From an uncultured Pelagibacteraceae bacterium (GTDB lineage: Bacteria; Pseudomonadota; Alphaproteobacteria; Pelagibacterales; Pelagibacteraceae), in the NCBI GenBank assembly GCA_902635865.1, contig CACPPD010000004.1:1-48964 (forward strand): a stretch of 48,964 nucleotides of DNA, given 5' to 3'. Every line of letters begins with the position of its first letter. Positions within the stretch are counted from its first letter, which is position 1. A program made the position numbers and the translations under genes. The notes beneath the pieces are model-generated. The model was not told the DNA's origin, did no database searches, and was given only the letters and a program-made list of their open reading frames with translations. Shown piece by piece: positions 1 to 9,622 of the stretch.

Positions 1-2
1 TT

Positions 3-53
3 AAAACAGTGTTCATCGGTTGGTATTCAAATTACCAAAAAGAGAAGCCATGA
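3..53 (+). CDS. C-terminal tail of an upstream gene (partial, unidentified)
   Basis: The third forward frame is open from the left edge and encodes about 16 residues ([16 protein letters not shown]) ending in TGA at 51-53. That stop overlaps the preferred uvrC start as ATGA, the coupling seen repeatedly in this window, which is the main reason to think the frame is the end of a real gene. The fragment is too short to assign a family, and the frame beginning at base 1 is also open until 63, so this is tentative. Confidence 0.4.
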   Translation, partial: KTVFIGWYSNYQKEKP

Positions 54-1885
54 TAAACTCTGAAATAGGAAAAGAAGTAATAAAAAAAGAGTTAACCTTA
101 GTACCAAAACTTCCTGGTGTCTACAGGATGCTTAATGAAAAAGGTGAAATTCTTTATGTTGGTAAAGCAAAAAACTTACCGAATAGACTAAAAAGTTATG
201 TTTCTGAAAAAAATCATATCATTCGAACCGAGAGAATGCTTTCACAAACAAAAAAATTAGAGATAACATCAACGTCTAACGAAAGTGAAGCATTACTTTT
301 AGAAGCAAATTTAATCAAAAAGCATAAACCAAAATTTAATATTCTTTTGCGAGATGATAAATCATTTCCATTTATATTTATTGGTAACAAGGATAAATGG
401 CCTCAAATAAAAAGACATAGAGGTAAAAAAAATAAAGAAGGTTTTTATTTTGGACCATTTGCTTCTGCTGGCTCAGCTAATTGGACAATCAAAATGATTC
501 AAAAAATTTTTCATTTGAGAGTTTGTGATGATACAGTTTTTAAAAACAGGCAAAGACCATGTATCTTATATCAAATAAAAAGATGTTCAGGACCTTGTGT
601 CGGTTATGTAAAAAAAGAAGATTATAATCAAACTGTTAAGGATGCTATTGAATTTGTTTCAGGTAAATCAAGAAAGATTCAAAAAAATCTCTCAAACCAG
701 ATGGAAAAAGCAAGTGAGGAACTCGATTTTGAAAAAGCTGTAATTTTAAGAGATAGAATTAAAGCATTAAATATAATTCAGTCCTCACAAAGAATTAATG
801 AAGCAAATTTAGTCGAGGCTGATGTGATTGCTGGATACAAAGAGTCTGGCAAAACCTGTATTCAAGTGTTTTTTTATAGATCAAAACAAAATTGGGGTAA
901 TCAAGCCTTTTTTCCAAAACATGATCCAGATGAAAAATTCAGTGAAATACTAAATTCATTTGTTTCTCAATTTTACGAAAATAAAAGTGTTCCATCATCA
1001 GTTATTCTTTCTGAAGAAATAAAAGAAAAAACCTTGATTGAAAAAACACTTACACTTAAAGAAGGTAAACAGATAAATATTTCAGTAGCAAAAAAAGGAA
1101 CTAAACTAAAAGTTATTAATCAGGCAATTAAAAATGCAAAAGACAGTCTAAATAGAAAACTTTATGAAAGTCAGAATAATAAAGAATTATTCGATGCAGT
1201 AGCACAGAAGTTTAATTTAGAAAACAATATAAATTTAATCGAAGTTTATGATAACAGTCATATTCAGGGTACAAATAGTGTTGGAGCACTAATAGCTTAT
1301 GGTGATGAGGGATTTATAAAGAAAAGGTATAGAAAATTTAATATTAAATATAAAAAAAATGAACAAGATGACTATGGTATGATGAAAGAGGTATTAAATA
1401 GAAGATTCAAAAGAGCAGTACAAGAAAAAGATAATTTTCTTACTTTTCCTGATCTAGTACTAGTAGATGGAGGTAAAGGTCAATACTCAGTTGCTAGAGA
1501 AAGTCTTAATGAACTAGGTCTTCACGATATTCCTATTATTGCAATAGCTAAAGGTAAGTTTAGAAACAGTGGAAATGAGACCTTTTTTCATAATGGTAAA
1601 GAATATAAATTTTCAAGAAATGACCCTACTCTTTTTTTCCTCCAAAGAATTAGAGATGAATCACATAGATTTGCTATAAGTGCTCATCGAGCGAAAAGAA
1701 AAAAAGGAATAAGTAAGTCTTTGTTAGACCAAATAGAGGGTATCGGAGCTATAAGAAAAAGAGCTTTATTGAACCATTTTGGATCTGCTAGATCTGTAGA
1801 GTCAGCTAGTTTAGATGAAATAAAATCTGTTGAAGGTGTTGAAGAAAAAGTTGCAAAAAAGATATATAACTTCTTTCACGAATAA
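50..1885 (+). CDS. uvrC: Excinuclease ABC subunit C
   Basis: UvrC makes the two incisions around a lesion in UvrABC nucleotide excision repair. The N-terminal GIY-YIG nuclease is visible ([25 protein letters not shown]), followed by the Cys motif CSGPCVGYV near residue 180, a UVR motif ([18 protein letters not shown]), the RNase H-like second nuclease with [16 protein letters not shown] and [11 protein letters not shown], and a C-terminal helix-hairpin-helix pair. At about 611 residues it has normal family length. I prefer ATG at 50 over the in-frame TTG at 20, because the protein then begins with MINSEIGKE and overlaps the preceding frame as ATGA. pgsA follows after 2 nt. Confidence 0.95.
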   Translation: MINSEIGKEVIKKELTLVPKLPGVYRMLNEKGEILYVGKAKNLPNRLKSYVSEKNHIIRTERMLSQTKKLEITSTSNESEALLLEANLIKKHKPKFNILLRDDKSFPFIFIGNKDKWPQIKRHRGKKNKEGFYFGPFASAGSANWTIKMIQKIFHLRVCDDTVFKNRQRPCILYQIKRCSGPCVGYVKKEDYNQTVKDAIEFVSGKSRKIQKNLSNQMEKASEELDFEKAVILRDRIKALNIIQSSQRINEANLVEADVIAGYKESGKTCIQVFFYRSKQNWGNQAFFPKHDPDEKFSEILNSFVSQFYENKSVPSSVILSEEIKEKTLIEKTLTLKEGKQINISVAKKGTKLKVINQAIKNAKDSLNRKLYESQNNKELFDAVAQKFNLENNINLIEVYDNSHIQGTNSVGALIAYGDEGFIKKRYRKFNIKYKKNEQDDYGMMKEVLNRRFKRAVQEKDNFLTFPDLVLVDGGKGQYSVARESLNELGLHDIPIIAIAKGKFRNSGNETFFHNGKEYKFSRNDPTLFFLQRIRDESHRFAISAHRAKRKKGISKSLLDQIEGIGAIRKRALLNHFGSARSVESASLDEIKSVEGVEEKVAKKIYNFFHE

Positions 1886-1887
1886 TT

Positions 1888-2472
1888 ATGCTTAAAAAAA
1901 TCCCCAACATATTAACTATTGGACGAATAATTATTGTACCTTTTTTTGTGCTAGCATTTTATCTTCCAGGATTTTATGGTGATCTAACTGCTTTAATATT
2001 ATTTATTGTTGCATCATTTACTGACTTCTTAGACGGTATGTTAGCCAGATTGTTTGGAGTGGAATCTAAATTAGGTGAATTATTAGATCCTATTGCTGAT
2101 AAAATTATTGTTGCAACAGCATTAATACTTCTTGTTATGGATGGAACTATCAAAAATTATGAGGTAATCGCAGCAATTATAATACTTACTAGAGAAATTT
2201 TAATTTCAGGTTTAAGAGAATTTTTAGCAAAGGGTAAAATAAAGCTTCCAGTTTCAAATCTTGCTAAACTTAAAACAGTATTACAAATGGTGTCTATTGC
2301 TCTTTTGTTATCTGGAGATACAGGGAATAAAATAATTAATTTTCAAGATTATAACGCTCAAACTATAGGTATTATCCTTTTATGGTTATCTGCTGCTTTA
2401 ACTCTTTTTACTGCATATGATTATATGCGAAAAGGTATTGATCATGCGATGTCTGAAGATAAAAAAGATTAA
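1888..2472 (+). CDS. pgsA: CDP-diacylglycerol-glycerol-3-phosphate 3-phosphatidyltransferase
   Basis: This inner-membrane enzyme makes phosphatidylglycerol phosphate, the committed step to phosphatidylglycerol and cardiolipin. The CDP-alcohol phosphatidyltransferase signature DxxDGxxAR...G...D...D is intact: DFLDGMLAR, then SKLGELLDPIAD at about residues 46-71. Several hydrophobic segments surround it, and the 194-residue length is typical. It starts 2 nt after uvrC, a pairing common in alphaproteobacteria. Its stop codon shares the bases TTAA with the stop of convergent ilvE, leaving no room for a separate terminator. Confidence 0.95.
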   Translation: MLKKIPNILTIGRIIIVPFFVLAFYLPGFYGDLTALILFIVASFTDFLDGMLARLFGVESKLGELLDPIADKIIVATALILLVMDGTIKNYEVIAAIIILTREILISGLREFLAKGKIKLPVSNLAKLKTVLQMVSIALLLSGDTGNKIINFQDYNAQTIGIILLWLSAALTLFTAYDYMRKGIDHAMSEDKKD

Positions 2473-3350
2473 GCTGCTTTTTTCTTCCTAACTAATTTTT
2501 GATAACTTTCATTTAAATCAATAATAGTATCACAAACTTTAAATTGATTTTCTGCAATACATGATACAGGAGTTACTTCTGCTGCAGTTCCTGTTAAAAA
2601 ACAACCAACAAAATTTGGGAGTTCAGTTGGACTAATTTTTCTTTCATGAACTTTTATATTTTTAGACTTTGCTATTCCAATTACAGTTCTTCTTGTGATA
2701 CCATCTAAAAAAGAATCTGGTATAGGAGTATGAATTTCTCCATTTTTATCTTTGAAAAATATATTTGCTCCAGTCGCTTCAGCTACATTGCCTTCATGAT
2801 CTAACATTAATGAATCTGTAAAACCTTGTTTTTCAGCCTCATGTTTTGAAAGTGTGCAAATCATATACAAGCCTGATGCCTTAGTATCCCAAGGTATTGT
2901 GTTAGGGGCTGGTCTTCTCCAATTTGAAATATTTAATCTTATTCCTTCGATTTTAAGTTTTGGGTCAAAATACGATCCCCACTCCCATGTTGCTATTGCA
3001 ACATGAATTTTTGTGTGTTGTGCAGAAATAGCCATCATTTCACTACCCCTCCAGGCGACAGGTCTTACATAACCATTTTCTACTTTTTGAGTAGTAACAA
3101 TTTTGTTTGATGCAATATTTATTTCCTCCTCAGTATATGGAATTTCAAAACCCATTCTTTTTGCAGAATAAAAAAATCTTGAAGTATGCTCCTCTAATTT
3201 GAAAATCGAACCATCATAAACTCTTTCACCTTCAAACACACAACTAGCATAGTGCATGCCATGGCTTAAAACATGCAGTTTAACGTCAGCCCAATCGACT
3301 AATTCGTTGTTGTACCATATTTTTCCAGATCGCTTGTCGTAAGGTATCAT
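2469..3350 (-). CDS. ilvE: Branched-chain amino acid aminotransferase
   Basis: This is a class IV PLP-dependent aminotransferase for the last step of valine, leucine and isoleucine synthesis. Family features include the N-terminal IWYNNELVDW, HYASCVFEGERVYDG, the segment around the presumed PLP lysine (WDTKASGLYM, about residue 157), the conserved EATGANIFF and the phosphate-binding LTGTAAEVTPV. The 293-residue length is normal. The ATG at 3350 is preceded by a 72-bp region shared with the divergent MarR gene. D-amino acid aminotransferase is the main alternative within the fold, but the EGERVYDG and GTAAEVTPV blocks favour IlvE. Confidence 0.9.
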   Translation of the reverse strand: MIPYDKRSGKIWYNNELVDWADVKLHVLSHGMHYASCVFEGERVYDGSIFKLEEHTSRFFYSAKRMGFEIPYTEEEINIASNKIVTTQKVENGYVRPVAWRGSEMMAISAQHTKIHVAIATWEWGSYFDPKLKIEGIRLNISNWRRPAPNTIPWDTKASGLYMICTLSKHEAEKQGFTDSLMLDHEGNVAEATGANIFFKDKNGEIHTPIPDSFLDGITRRTVIGIAKSKNIKVHERKISPTELPNFVGCFLTGTAAEVTPVSCIAENQFKVCDTIIDLNESYQKLVRKKKAA

Positions 3351-3422
3351 GTATGAAATTTTTTTAATTTATAACTGAAAAATATCTTTGTATCTTTAAT
3401 ATGTCAATATAACTTACCTATT
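3351..3422. promoter_or_regulatory. Divergent promoter region between ilvE and the MarR gene
   Basis: This 72-bp AT-rich gap separates the start codons of ilvE (leftward) and the MarR-family gene (rightward). On the plus strand a TATAAC -10-like hexamer lies at 3408-3413, with TTGTAT at 3388-3393, but the 14-bp spacer is shorter than ideal. It would give the MarR mRNA a leader of only a few bases. I see no clear palindromic operator. Confidence 0.3.
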
Positions 3423-3860
3423 ATGAAAGAACTTTTATATTTAAAAGATGACCAGCTTAAAGACCTAATTGAAAAATTATTTGTAAGCTACAGAGAAACC
3501 TTTTCAGACTCCAAAAAAATATTAGACAAATATTCAATTGGTTTGGCACACCATAAAGTAATTCATTTAATTTCAATGTATGAAGGCATCTCAATTTCTG
3601 AACTACTTAAGAGATTAAAAGTTACAAAACAAAGCTTAAATCGTGTCCTAAAGGATTTAATTAAACTTGAAATCATTATTTTTAAAAAGGATGATATAGA
3701 CACTAGAGTAAAACATGTTTTTCTTAACGACAAAGGTAAAAAAATTTTTAATGAAATTTTTAATTTACAAAAGAAAAGAATTTATAACGCTTTACTTAAT
3801 TCAAGCTCTGAAGAAGTTATAAATTTTGATAATGTGCTGGGTAAAATAATTAATGGATAA
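3423..3860 (+). CDS. MarR-family winged-helix transcriptional regulator (PetP-like)
   Basis: The 145-residue protein has the MarR arrangement: an N-terminal dimerisation helix, then a winged helix with ISISELLKRLKVTKQSLNRVLKDL as the helix-turn-helix, and the wing DDIDTRVKHVFLNDKG with the conserved DxRxK..xLT-like pattern. The gene overlaps the following response regulator by 8 nt and diverges from ilvE. In several alphaproteobacteria this MarR plus OmpR-type regulator pair corresponds to PetP/PetR, named in Rhodobacter for effects on cytochrome bc1 expression. Equating this gene with PetP rests on neighbourhood, and its ligand is unknown. Confidence 0.85.
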   Translation: MKELLYLKDDQLKDLIEKLFVSYRETFSDSKKILDKYSIGLAHHKVIHLISMYEGISISELLKRLKVTKQSLNRVLKDLIKLEIIIFKKDDIDTRVKHVFLNDKGKKIFNEIFNLQKKRIYNALLNSSSEEVINFDNVLGKIING

Positions 3861-4530
3861 GTTTATTGCACATATACTAGTTGTTGATGATGACGATGGA
3901 ATAAGATCTCTAGTAAAAAAATATTTAAATGGAAATAAATTCTTAGTAACTACTGCTGAAAATGCAGAAAACGCATTAGAGAAAATAAAAACAATTAAGT
4001 TTGATTTAATAGTATTGGATATCATGATGCCAGGTAAAAGTGGGCTTGAGTTTTTAAAAGAAAATAAAAAGAAATTAGATACGCCTATTATACTTCTGAC
4101 AGCTAAAGGCGAAGCAAATGAAAGAGTTGAAGGTTTAGAAATTGGTGCTGATGATTACTTAGCAAAACCATTTGAACCAAAAGAATTAATTCTAAGAATA
4201 AAAAATATATTAAATAAAACTATTAAAACAGATCTAAAAAGGGTTATAGAATTTGAAAATGTGAAAATTGATTTGAATAAACTTTTAATATTTAAAAGTG
4301 ATAAAGAATTCAAGATTAATGCAACTGAAAAAACAATTTTAGAAAAAATGATTAATAGCCCAGGTAAAACATTTTCAAGGGAAGATATTGGTCAATTAAT
4401 TAATCTAGATAAAGAGAGATCAATAGATGTTATTATTACTCGGCTTAGAAAAAAGATTGAAATTGACCCAAAAAATCCAAAATTTTTACAAACAATAAGA
4501 GGTTCAGGATATGTTCTCTGGATTGAGTGA
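3853..4530 (+). CDS. OmpR/PhoB-type response regulator (PetR-like)
   Basis: The receiver domain spans residues 7-122, with acidic cluster VDDDD, phospho-acceptor Asp56 in LDIMMPG, Thr83 and Lys105 in AKPF. A C-terminal winged helix (about 128-225) has the OmpR-type recognition region (SREDIGQL, RSIDVIITRLRKKIE) and ends with QTIRGSGYVL. It is presumably phosphorylated by the kinase encoded immediately downstream, which it overlaps by 20 nt. The cognate regulon cannot be read from the sequence. The ilvE/MarR context points to the PetR/OmpR group of alphaproteobacteria rather than PhoB, since no pho genes are nearby. Confidence 0.93.
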   Translation: MDKFIAHILVVDDDDGIRSLVKKYLNGNKFLVTTAENAENALEKIKTIKFDLIVLDIMMPGKSGLEFLKENKKKLDTPIILLTAKGEANERVEGLEIGADDYLAKPFEPKELILRIKNILNKTIKTDLKRVIEFENVKIDLNKLLIFKSDKEFKINATEKTILEKMINSPGKTFSREDIGQLINLDKERSIDVIITRLRKKIEIDPKNPKFLQTIRGSGYVLWIE

Positions 4531-5830
4531 TTACTTTAAAAAAATATTACCAAAAAGATTATTTTATAGAGCACTCCTTATTGTTGCTATTCCAGTTTTG
4601 GTTCTGCAACTAGTAATTACAATTGTTTTTTTTGATAGCCTCTGGATCAAAACAAACAAAGGTATGACAAGAACTTTAGTAAATGAAATTAGTACATTTA
4701 TTGAAGCTTACGGAAGTGAGCAAGAAAACAAACAAGAGTTGCTAGATCTTTTTTCAATATTTTTAGATTTAAATATTGAATTCACTAATAACGAAAAATT
4801 AAAAAATACAGATAATGAAAGATGGTTTAGTCCTATAGATAGAAATTTAAGAAGAGAGCTAAAATCTAAATTTGGATTAAATGAGTACTGGTTTAATACA
4901 ACAAGTTATAAAGAATTAATTGATTTAAGAATTAAATATGAAAATGGTTATTTTAGATTTTTAGTACCTAAGGATAGAGTTGCAAGTTCTTCAGCAAGAA
5001 TATTTGCACTTTGGATCACAGTACCTGCAATTATAATGGTGATCATTTCTTTAATATTTTTGAAAAATCAAACTAGACCAATCACAAATCTAGCTCGTGC
5101 GGCTGAAAGATTTGGTAAAGGAGAAAATATTGAAGAGTTCAAACCTTCTGGAGCTCTTGAAATAAGACAAGCAGGACATGAATTTGATAAGATGAGAAAG
5201 AGAATTGAAAGACACATAAATCAAAGAACAGAAATGTTATCTGGAATTAGTCATGATTTAAGGACGCCTTTAACAAGGATGAAACTACAATTAGCTTTTA
5301 TAAAAAATAAAGAAACTGTGAATAAATTAACTGAAGACATAAATGAAATGGAGAAAATGTTAAATGAATATTTACAATTTACAAGCTCATCATATGTTGA
5401 AAAAGATGAAATGTTTAATTTATCTGAATTAATTTCGGAAGTTATTAAAAAATATAATAATGAAAATATTTCACAAAACTTATCACCAAGAATTTATTTT
5501 AATGGAAGGAAAAATTTAATTAACAGATGTCTAAATAATCTAATTGATAATGCGTTGAAATATGCTAACAAAGTCGAAATTAGCTTAAGTAAAAAAAATA
5601 CAAATTTGTTCATTATTATTGATGATGACGGCCCTGGAATACCAAAAAATGAGTATGAAAATGTATTTAAACCTTTCTATAAAATAGATAAGGGTCGAGC
5701 GAACTCTAAATCAAGTGTTGGTCTTGGTTTATCAATTTCATCAGATATTATTAAATCTCATGGAGGAAATATAAAATTAGAAAAATCAAAAATGGATGGT
5801 TTAAGAGTTAAAGTTTTCTTGCCCGTTTAA
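4511..5830 (+). CDS. EnvZ-like sensor histidine kinase
   Basis: The protein has TM1 at about residues 20-42, a periplasmic domain of about 120 residues, TM2 at 163-184, and a HAMP linker (RPITNLARAAERFGKGE). Next come the H-box with phospho-acceptor His248 (GISHDLRTPLTRMK), the N-box NLIDNALKYA, G1 DDDGPGIP and G2 GLGLSIS. This is a complete 439-residue kinase of the EnvZ/OmpR-cognate class. It begins inside the response-regulator gene (20-nt overlap), so the pair is almost certainly translationally coupled. Its 3' end overlaps the convergent ubiK-like gene by 23 nt. The signal sensed is not deducible. Confidence 0.92.
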   Translation: MFSGLSDYFKKILPKRLFYRALLIVAIPVLVLQLVITIVFFDSLWIKTNKGMTRTLVNEISTFIEAYGSEQENKQELLDLFSIFLDLNIEFTNNEKLKNTDNERWFSPIDRNLRRELKSKFGLNEYWFNTTSYKELIDLRIKYENGYFRFLVPKDRVASSSARIFALWITVPAIIMVIISLIFLKNQTRPITNLARAAERFGKGENIEEFKPSGALEIRQAGHEFDKMRKRIERHINQRTEMLSGISHDLRTPLTRMKLQLAFIKNKETVNKLTEDINEMEKMLNEYLQFTSSSYVEKDEMFNLSELISEVIKKYNNENISQNLSPRIYFNGRKNLINRCLNNLIDNALKYANKVEISLSKKNTNLFIIIDDDGPGIPKNEYENVFKPFYKIDKGRANSKSSVGLGLSISSDIIKSHGGNIKLEKSKMDGLRVKVFLPV

Positions 5831-6059
5831 CTTTTTTATATTTTTTTTTCTCAAGTTTATTTATTTTATTTTCAACATTCTGAACACGTTGTGAGAGTAC
5901 TTCAAACTCATCTTTACTTGTAAGTTTCATTTTAAATACAAACTCATCTCTTTTAGATTTTAAGATATTAAACAATTCTGTAGTTAAATCTTTTGAAGAT
6001 ACTAGTCCCTGCTCTATTAATTTAGCAAACTTATCAATTATAAATTTAGAATTTTTCAT
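5808..6059 (-). CDS. ubiK: Accessory factor UbiK family / BMFP-domain protein
   Basis: This is a small helical protein: an N-terminal amphipathic helix (FIIDKFAKLIEQGLVSSKDL), a second helix, then a C-terminal coiled coil (EVLSQRVQNVENKINKLEKK) and a basic tail. This is the layout of the BMFP/UbiK family (YqiC), which assists ubiquinone biosynthesis or membrane association. I choose the ATG at 6059 (MKNSKF), giving 83 residues; an in-frame ATG at 6074 would add five residues. It diverges from lgt and converges on the kinase gene. The family call rests on architecture and size, so a different BMFP role is possible. Confidence 0.7.
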   Translation of the reverse strand: MKNSKFIIDKFAKLIEQGLVSSKDLTTELFNILKSKRDEFVFKMKLTSKDEFEVLSQRVQNVENKINKLEKKKYKKVKRARKL

Positions 6060-6091
6060 ATTTAGGATATACATTATAAGTATTATTAAAA

Positions 6092-6862
6092 ATGTTCATT
6101 AATAATTTTGACCCAGTAGCCGTAGAAATATTTTCTTTAGAAGTCAGATGGTATTCTCTAGCTTATATATTTGGGATTATATTTGGCTGGGTACTCGCTA
6201 AAAAACTATTTATCCAAAACATAGAAATTAAAAATAAATTTGATGATTATATAACTTATTTAATTGTAGGTATAATTTTAGGAGGCAGACTTGGTTATAT
6301 TTTCATTTATAATTTAAATTTTTATTTAAATAATCCATTAGATATATTTAAAGTTTGGGAAGGTGGAATGTCCTTCCATGGTGGTTTAATTGGAGTTATT
6401 TTTGCGTCTATAGTTTTTGCTAAAAAAAATAATCAAAACCCATTTTTATATATGGATATTGTCGCTTTAGTGGCTCCAGTCGGATTATTTTTTGGACGAA
6501 TAGCAAACTTTATAAATTCAGAATTATATGGAAATACAACTAATGTGCCTTGGGCAGTAACATTTATTCAGGTAGATAATCTTCCTCGACATCCATCACA
6601 ATTATACGAAGCACTATTAGAAGGTTTATTTCTCTTTTTATTATTAATTTATTTTAGAAATAAATTTTCAAACAAACCTGGTGTAATTTCAGGATTATTT
6701 TTAATATTTTACTCTATTTTTAGATTTATCGTTGAATTTTATAGAGTACCAGATGAACAGCTGGGTTATATATTTTTAAACTTAACAATGGGGCAAATAG
6801 TAAGTTTAATATTTATTATATCAGGGCTCATCTTATTTTATTTTAAATATGAAACTCGCTAA
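6092..6862 (+). CDS. lgt: Prolipoprotein diacylglyceryl transferase
   Basis: Lgt transfers diacylglycerol from phosphatidylglycerol to the lipobox cysteine of prolipoproteins at the inner membrane. Diagnostic blocks are present: GGRLGYIFIYNL, the HGG block GGMSFHGGLIG with the essential His, the Lgt signature GRIANFINSELYG, and RHPSQLYEA. About seven hydrophobic segments and 256 residues match the family. The starting ATG leaves 17-32 nt to the divergent ubiK-like gene. The 3' end overlaps the next gene by 14 nt. PgsA upstream supplies the pathway to its lipid donor. Confidence 0.96.
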   Translation: MFINNFDPVAVEIFSLEVRWYSLAYIFGIIFGWVLAKKLFIQNIEIKNKFDDYITYLIVGIILGGRLGYIFIYNLNFYLNNPLDIFKVWEGGMSFHGGLIGVIFASIVFAKKNNQNPFLYMDIVALVAPVGLFFGRIANFINSELYGNTTNVPWAVTFIQVDNLPRHPSQLYEALLEGLFLFLLLIYFRNKFSNKPGVISGLFLIFYSIFRFIVEFYRVPDEQLGYIFLNLTMGQIVSLIFIISGLILFYFKYETR

Positions 6863-7901
6863 AACAAATAATATACCATTAGATCAATTTATAAATTTAG
6901 CTCTTTACGATAAGGATAAAGGTTATTATATGAAAAAGAATCCTTTTGGTGAAGATGGAGATTTTATTACTGCTCCTAATATTACAAGATTATTTTCAGA
7001 AATAATTGCAATTTGGATAATAACTTTTTGGAAAAGTATAGGCTCTCCGAAAAAATTTAATTTGTTAGAACTGGGATCTGGAAATGGCGAAATGATGAAA
7101 GTCATAGATGAGACACTTATGAACTTTCCTGAGTGTTACAATGCCTGCAGTTTTGTAATTCATGAAAAAAGTAATTATTTAATAAATGAACAAAAAAAAA
7201 ATTTAAATTCTCAAAAATTTTCATGGTTAAAAGATATTGAAAAAATAAATTCAAACCCTACAATTTTCTTAGCAAATGAATTCTTTGATTCAATCCCAAT
7301 TAAACAATTTTTTAAAAAAAAAAATGTTTGGTTTGAAAGATTCGTGAATTTAAGTGACCGAAAAAAAGCTGAGTTTAATGAGGAAAAAATTGATATAGAA
7401 AAAATTGAAAAACATCTAAATTTCGAAATATCAAAAAATCAGAAAGTTATAGAATATTCACCAGACACATTTAAATATTTAAGAACAATTTGTAATATAA
7501 TACAAAAAAATGATGGAGGGATGTTGGTTATAGATTATGGTTATGCAGACAGCAAAATGCATGAGACTCTTCAGGCAGTTAAAAACCATAAATATTCAAA
7601 TATTTTAGAAAATATTGGAGACTCTGATATTACTTACAATATAAACTTTCATTCTTTTGAGAAATTTATAAATCAGTTTAAAGAAATTAATTCAATTTTT
7701 ACAAATCAAAAAAAATTTTTAACAAGTATGGGTATTCTTCAACGAGCTGAAATTATCAGCAAAAATATAGCATTTTCTAAAAAAGCAGATTTATTTTATA
7801 GAGTTAGACGTTTAATAGATGAAAAGCAAATGGGTGAATTATTCAAGGTCATGCTTGTAAAAAATAAGAAAAATAATTTTAAAACAGGTTTTCAAAATTG
7901 A
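6849..7901 (+). CDS. SAM-dependent methyltransferase, MidA/NDUFAF7 family (DUF185)
   Basis: The 350-residue protein has the MidA/NDUFAF7 N-terminal block (IPLDQFINLALYDKDKGYYMK, then GDFITAPNITRLFSE) and a class I SAM-binding motif LLELGSGNGEMM. A conserved LANEFFDSIPIKQF and GGMLVIDYGYA complete the family pattern. NDUFAF7 dimethylates an arginine of a complex I core subunit in mitochondria. In bacteria the gene commonly sits next to lgt and the laccase-domain gene pgeF, exactly the order seen here (lgt, this gene, pgeF). The bacterial substrate is inferred only. It overlaps lgt by 14 nt and pgeF by 4 nt. Confidence 0.88.
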   Translation: MKLAKTNNIPLDQFINLALYDKDKGYYMKKNPFGEDGDFITAPNITRLFSEIIAIWIITFWKSIGSPKKFNLLELGSGNGEMMKVIDETLMNFPECYNACSFVIHEKSNYLINEQKKNLNSQKFSWLKDIEKINSNPTIFLANEFFDSIPIKQFFKKKNVWFERFVNLSDRKKAEFNEEKIDIEKIEKHLNFEISKNQKVIEYSPDTFKYLRTICNIIQKNDGGMLVIDYGYADSKMHETLQAVKNHKYSNILENIGDSDITYNINFHSFEKFINQFKEINSIFTNQKKFLTSMGILQRAEIISKNIAFSKKADLFYRVRRLIDEKQMGELFKVMLVKNKKNNFKTGFQN

Positions 7902-8656
7902 TTAAATCAAAAAAACTCTCAAAAATTAAAACAATTAGACACGGTTTTTTTAATAAGATTGGTGGTAAATCAAAAAAAATTTATAAAAGTTTAAACTGTG
8001 GTCCTGGTTCTAAAGATAATCTTTCAAATGTTAAAGAAAATTTACAAATAGTAAAAAAAAAAATAAAAAGCACCGCTAAAAATATTTTTTTGCTTCACCA
8101 AATACATAGTAATAAATTTGTTTATATTAATAAAAAAAATATATTTAAACCAAAACCAAAAGCAGATGCAGTAATTACAAACCAAAAAAACATACCTATT
8201 GGTATATTAACTGCCGACTGTGTGCCGATTTTAATCTGTGACGAAAGAACAAAATTAGTTGCAGCAATTCATGCTGGGTGGAAAGGTGCATACAAAGACA
8301 TAATTGGCAAGGTTATCCAATTTATGATCAAAAAAGGATCTAATCCTAAAAATATTACTGCAGCTATAGGGCCTGCTATCTCTGCTAAAAATTATGAAGT
8401 CAAAGAGGATTTAAAAAGAAAATTTATTAAAAAGGATAAAAAAAATAACAAATTTTTTAAAATTAAGTACAAAAGGCTTTATTTTGATTTACCTGAATAT
8501 GTAAGATCATGTCTTTTAAAGAATAAAATCAAAAATATCGAGTCTATAAATATTGATACATTTGATATTAAAAATAATTTTTTTAGTGCGAGAAGAGCGT
8601 TGAGACTAAATCATGATGATTATGGTAGAAATATTTCAATAATTATGATTAATTAG
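7898..8656 (+). CDS. pgeF: Laccase-domain protein PgeF/YfiH family
   Basis: The YfiH signature is clear: an HQIHSN block, the metal-site segment [12 protein letters not shown] with the conserved Cys, and [15 protein letters not shown] with the conserved His, plus [12 protein letters not shown]. The family was called polyphenol oxidase; members have been shown to act on purine nucleosides and, in E. coli, to edit peptidoglycan precursor composition. Which activity applies here is not visible. Translation appears to begin at TTG (7898), overlapping the upstream TGA. No in-frame ATG occurs before the conserved N-terminal [10 protein letters not shown] region. The protein is unusually rich in lysine and asparagine. 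Confidence 0.87.
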   Translation: MIKSKKLSKIKTIRHGFFNKIGGKSKKIYKSLNCGPGSKDNLSNVKENLQIVKKKIKSTAKNIFLLHQIHSNKFVYINKKNIFKPKPKADAVITNQKNIPIGILTADCVPILICDERTKLVAAIHAGWKGAYKDIIGKVIQFMIKKGSNPKNITAAIGPAISAKNYEVKEDLKRKFIKKDKKNNKFFKIKYKRLYFDLPEYVRSCLLKNKIKNIESINIDTFDIKNNFFSARRALRLNHDDYGRNISIIMIN

Positions 8657-8664
8657 GCTTTTTA

Positions 8665-9597
8665 ATGAAATTATTATCCGGAAATAGCAACAAACCTCTA
8701 AGCAAGAATATTGCTAAATATCTAAAATCTAAATTAGTCAACTCCAGTATTAGAAATTTTTCCGACGGGGAAATCTATGTAGAAATTAATGAAAATATTA
8801 GAGGTAATAGTATTTTTTTGATTCAATCTATTTCATCTCCTGCAAATGATAATCTTATGGAACTCCTATTATGTATTGATGCACTTAAAAGATCATCAGC
8901 AAAGAATATTACTGCTGTTATCCCTTATTTTGGTTATGCAAGACAAGATAGAAAAGTTGCCCCAAGAACATCAATATCAGCAAAGCTTGTCTCAAATCTA
9001 ATCACTAAAGCAGGAGCAGATAGAGTTGTTACTGTTGATTTGCATGCAGGTCAAATTCAAGGATTTTTTGATATTCCGGTAGATAACTTGTTTGCAACAC
9101 CTATTTTTGCAAGACATGTAAAAAAAAAGATAAAAAGTAAAAACCTGATTTGTATAGCTCCAGATGTGGGTGGTACTGAACGAGCCAGAGCACTTGGAAA
9201 AATTTTAAATGTTGGATTGGCAATTGTAGATAAAAGAAGACCAAAGCCAGGTCAATCTCAAGTAATGAATATTATTGGAGATGTAAAAGGAAAAACTTGT
9301 ATTATTGTTGACGATATAATCGATTCGGGTGGGACAATAATAAATTCAGCTAAAGCTCTTAAAGATAGAGGTGCTAAAGAAGTTTATGTTTATATTACTC
9401 ATGGTGTTCTTAGCGGAGAAGCTGTAAAAAAAATTAAAAATTCTGTAATTAAAAATTTAGTGATAACTGACACAATTGACAACTCGAAAAGAGTTAAAGG
9501 TGCTAAAAACATTGAGGTTCTGTCAATTTCCAGCCTAATGGGTGAGGCTATTAAAAGAATATCTAATTCAACTTCGGTCTCAGATTTATTTAAATAA
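8665..9597 (+). CDS. prs: Ribose-phosphate pyrophosphokinase
   Basis: PRPP synthetase joins ribose 5-phosphate and ATP to make PRPP for nucleotide, histidine and tryptophan synthesis. Visible motifs include the N-terminal [25 protein letters not shown], the catalytic flexible loop [37 protein letters not shown], and the PRPP-binding loop [13 protein letters not shown]. The 310-residue length is standard. It follows pgeF after 8 nt and precedes rplY by 43 nt. The prs-rplY-pth-ychF order is conserved across many proteobacteria. Confidence 0.97.
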   Translation: MKLLSGNSNKPLSKNIAKYLKSKLVNSSIRNFSDGEIYVEINENIRGNSIFLIQSISSPANDNLMELLLCIDALKRSSAKNITAVIPYFGYARQDRKVAPRTSISAKLVSNLITKAGADRVVTVDLHAGQIQGFFDIPVDNLFATPIFARHVKKKIKSKNLICIAPDVGGTERARALGKILNVGLAIVDKRRPKPGQSQVMNIIGDVKGKTCIIVDDIIDSGGTIINSAKALKDRGAKEVYVYITHGVLSGEAVKKIKNSVIKNLVITDTIDNSKRVKGAKNIEVLSISSLMGEAIKRISNSTSVSDLFK

Positions 9598-9599
9598 AC

Positions 9600-9622
9600 C
9601 TTGAGTTATTAAAGAACTTAAG
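9600..9622 (+). other. Imperfect hairpin between prs and rplY
   Basis: CTTGAGTT (9600-9607) and AACTTAAG (9615-9622) can pair as an 8-bp stem with one G-U pair around a 7-nt loop. It lies directly after the prs stop and 18 nt before the rplY start. No U-tract follows at once, so it is not a convincing intrinsic terminator. It could be an mRNA leader structure or chance. Confidence 0.3.

Noticed and set aside
3801..4025. 74-codon minus-strand frame over the MarR and response-regulator junction
   Set aside because: It is antisense to the catalytic receiver region of a complete response regulator and shows no motif of its own.
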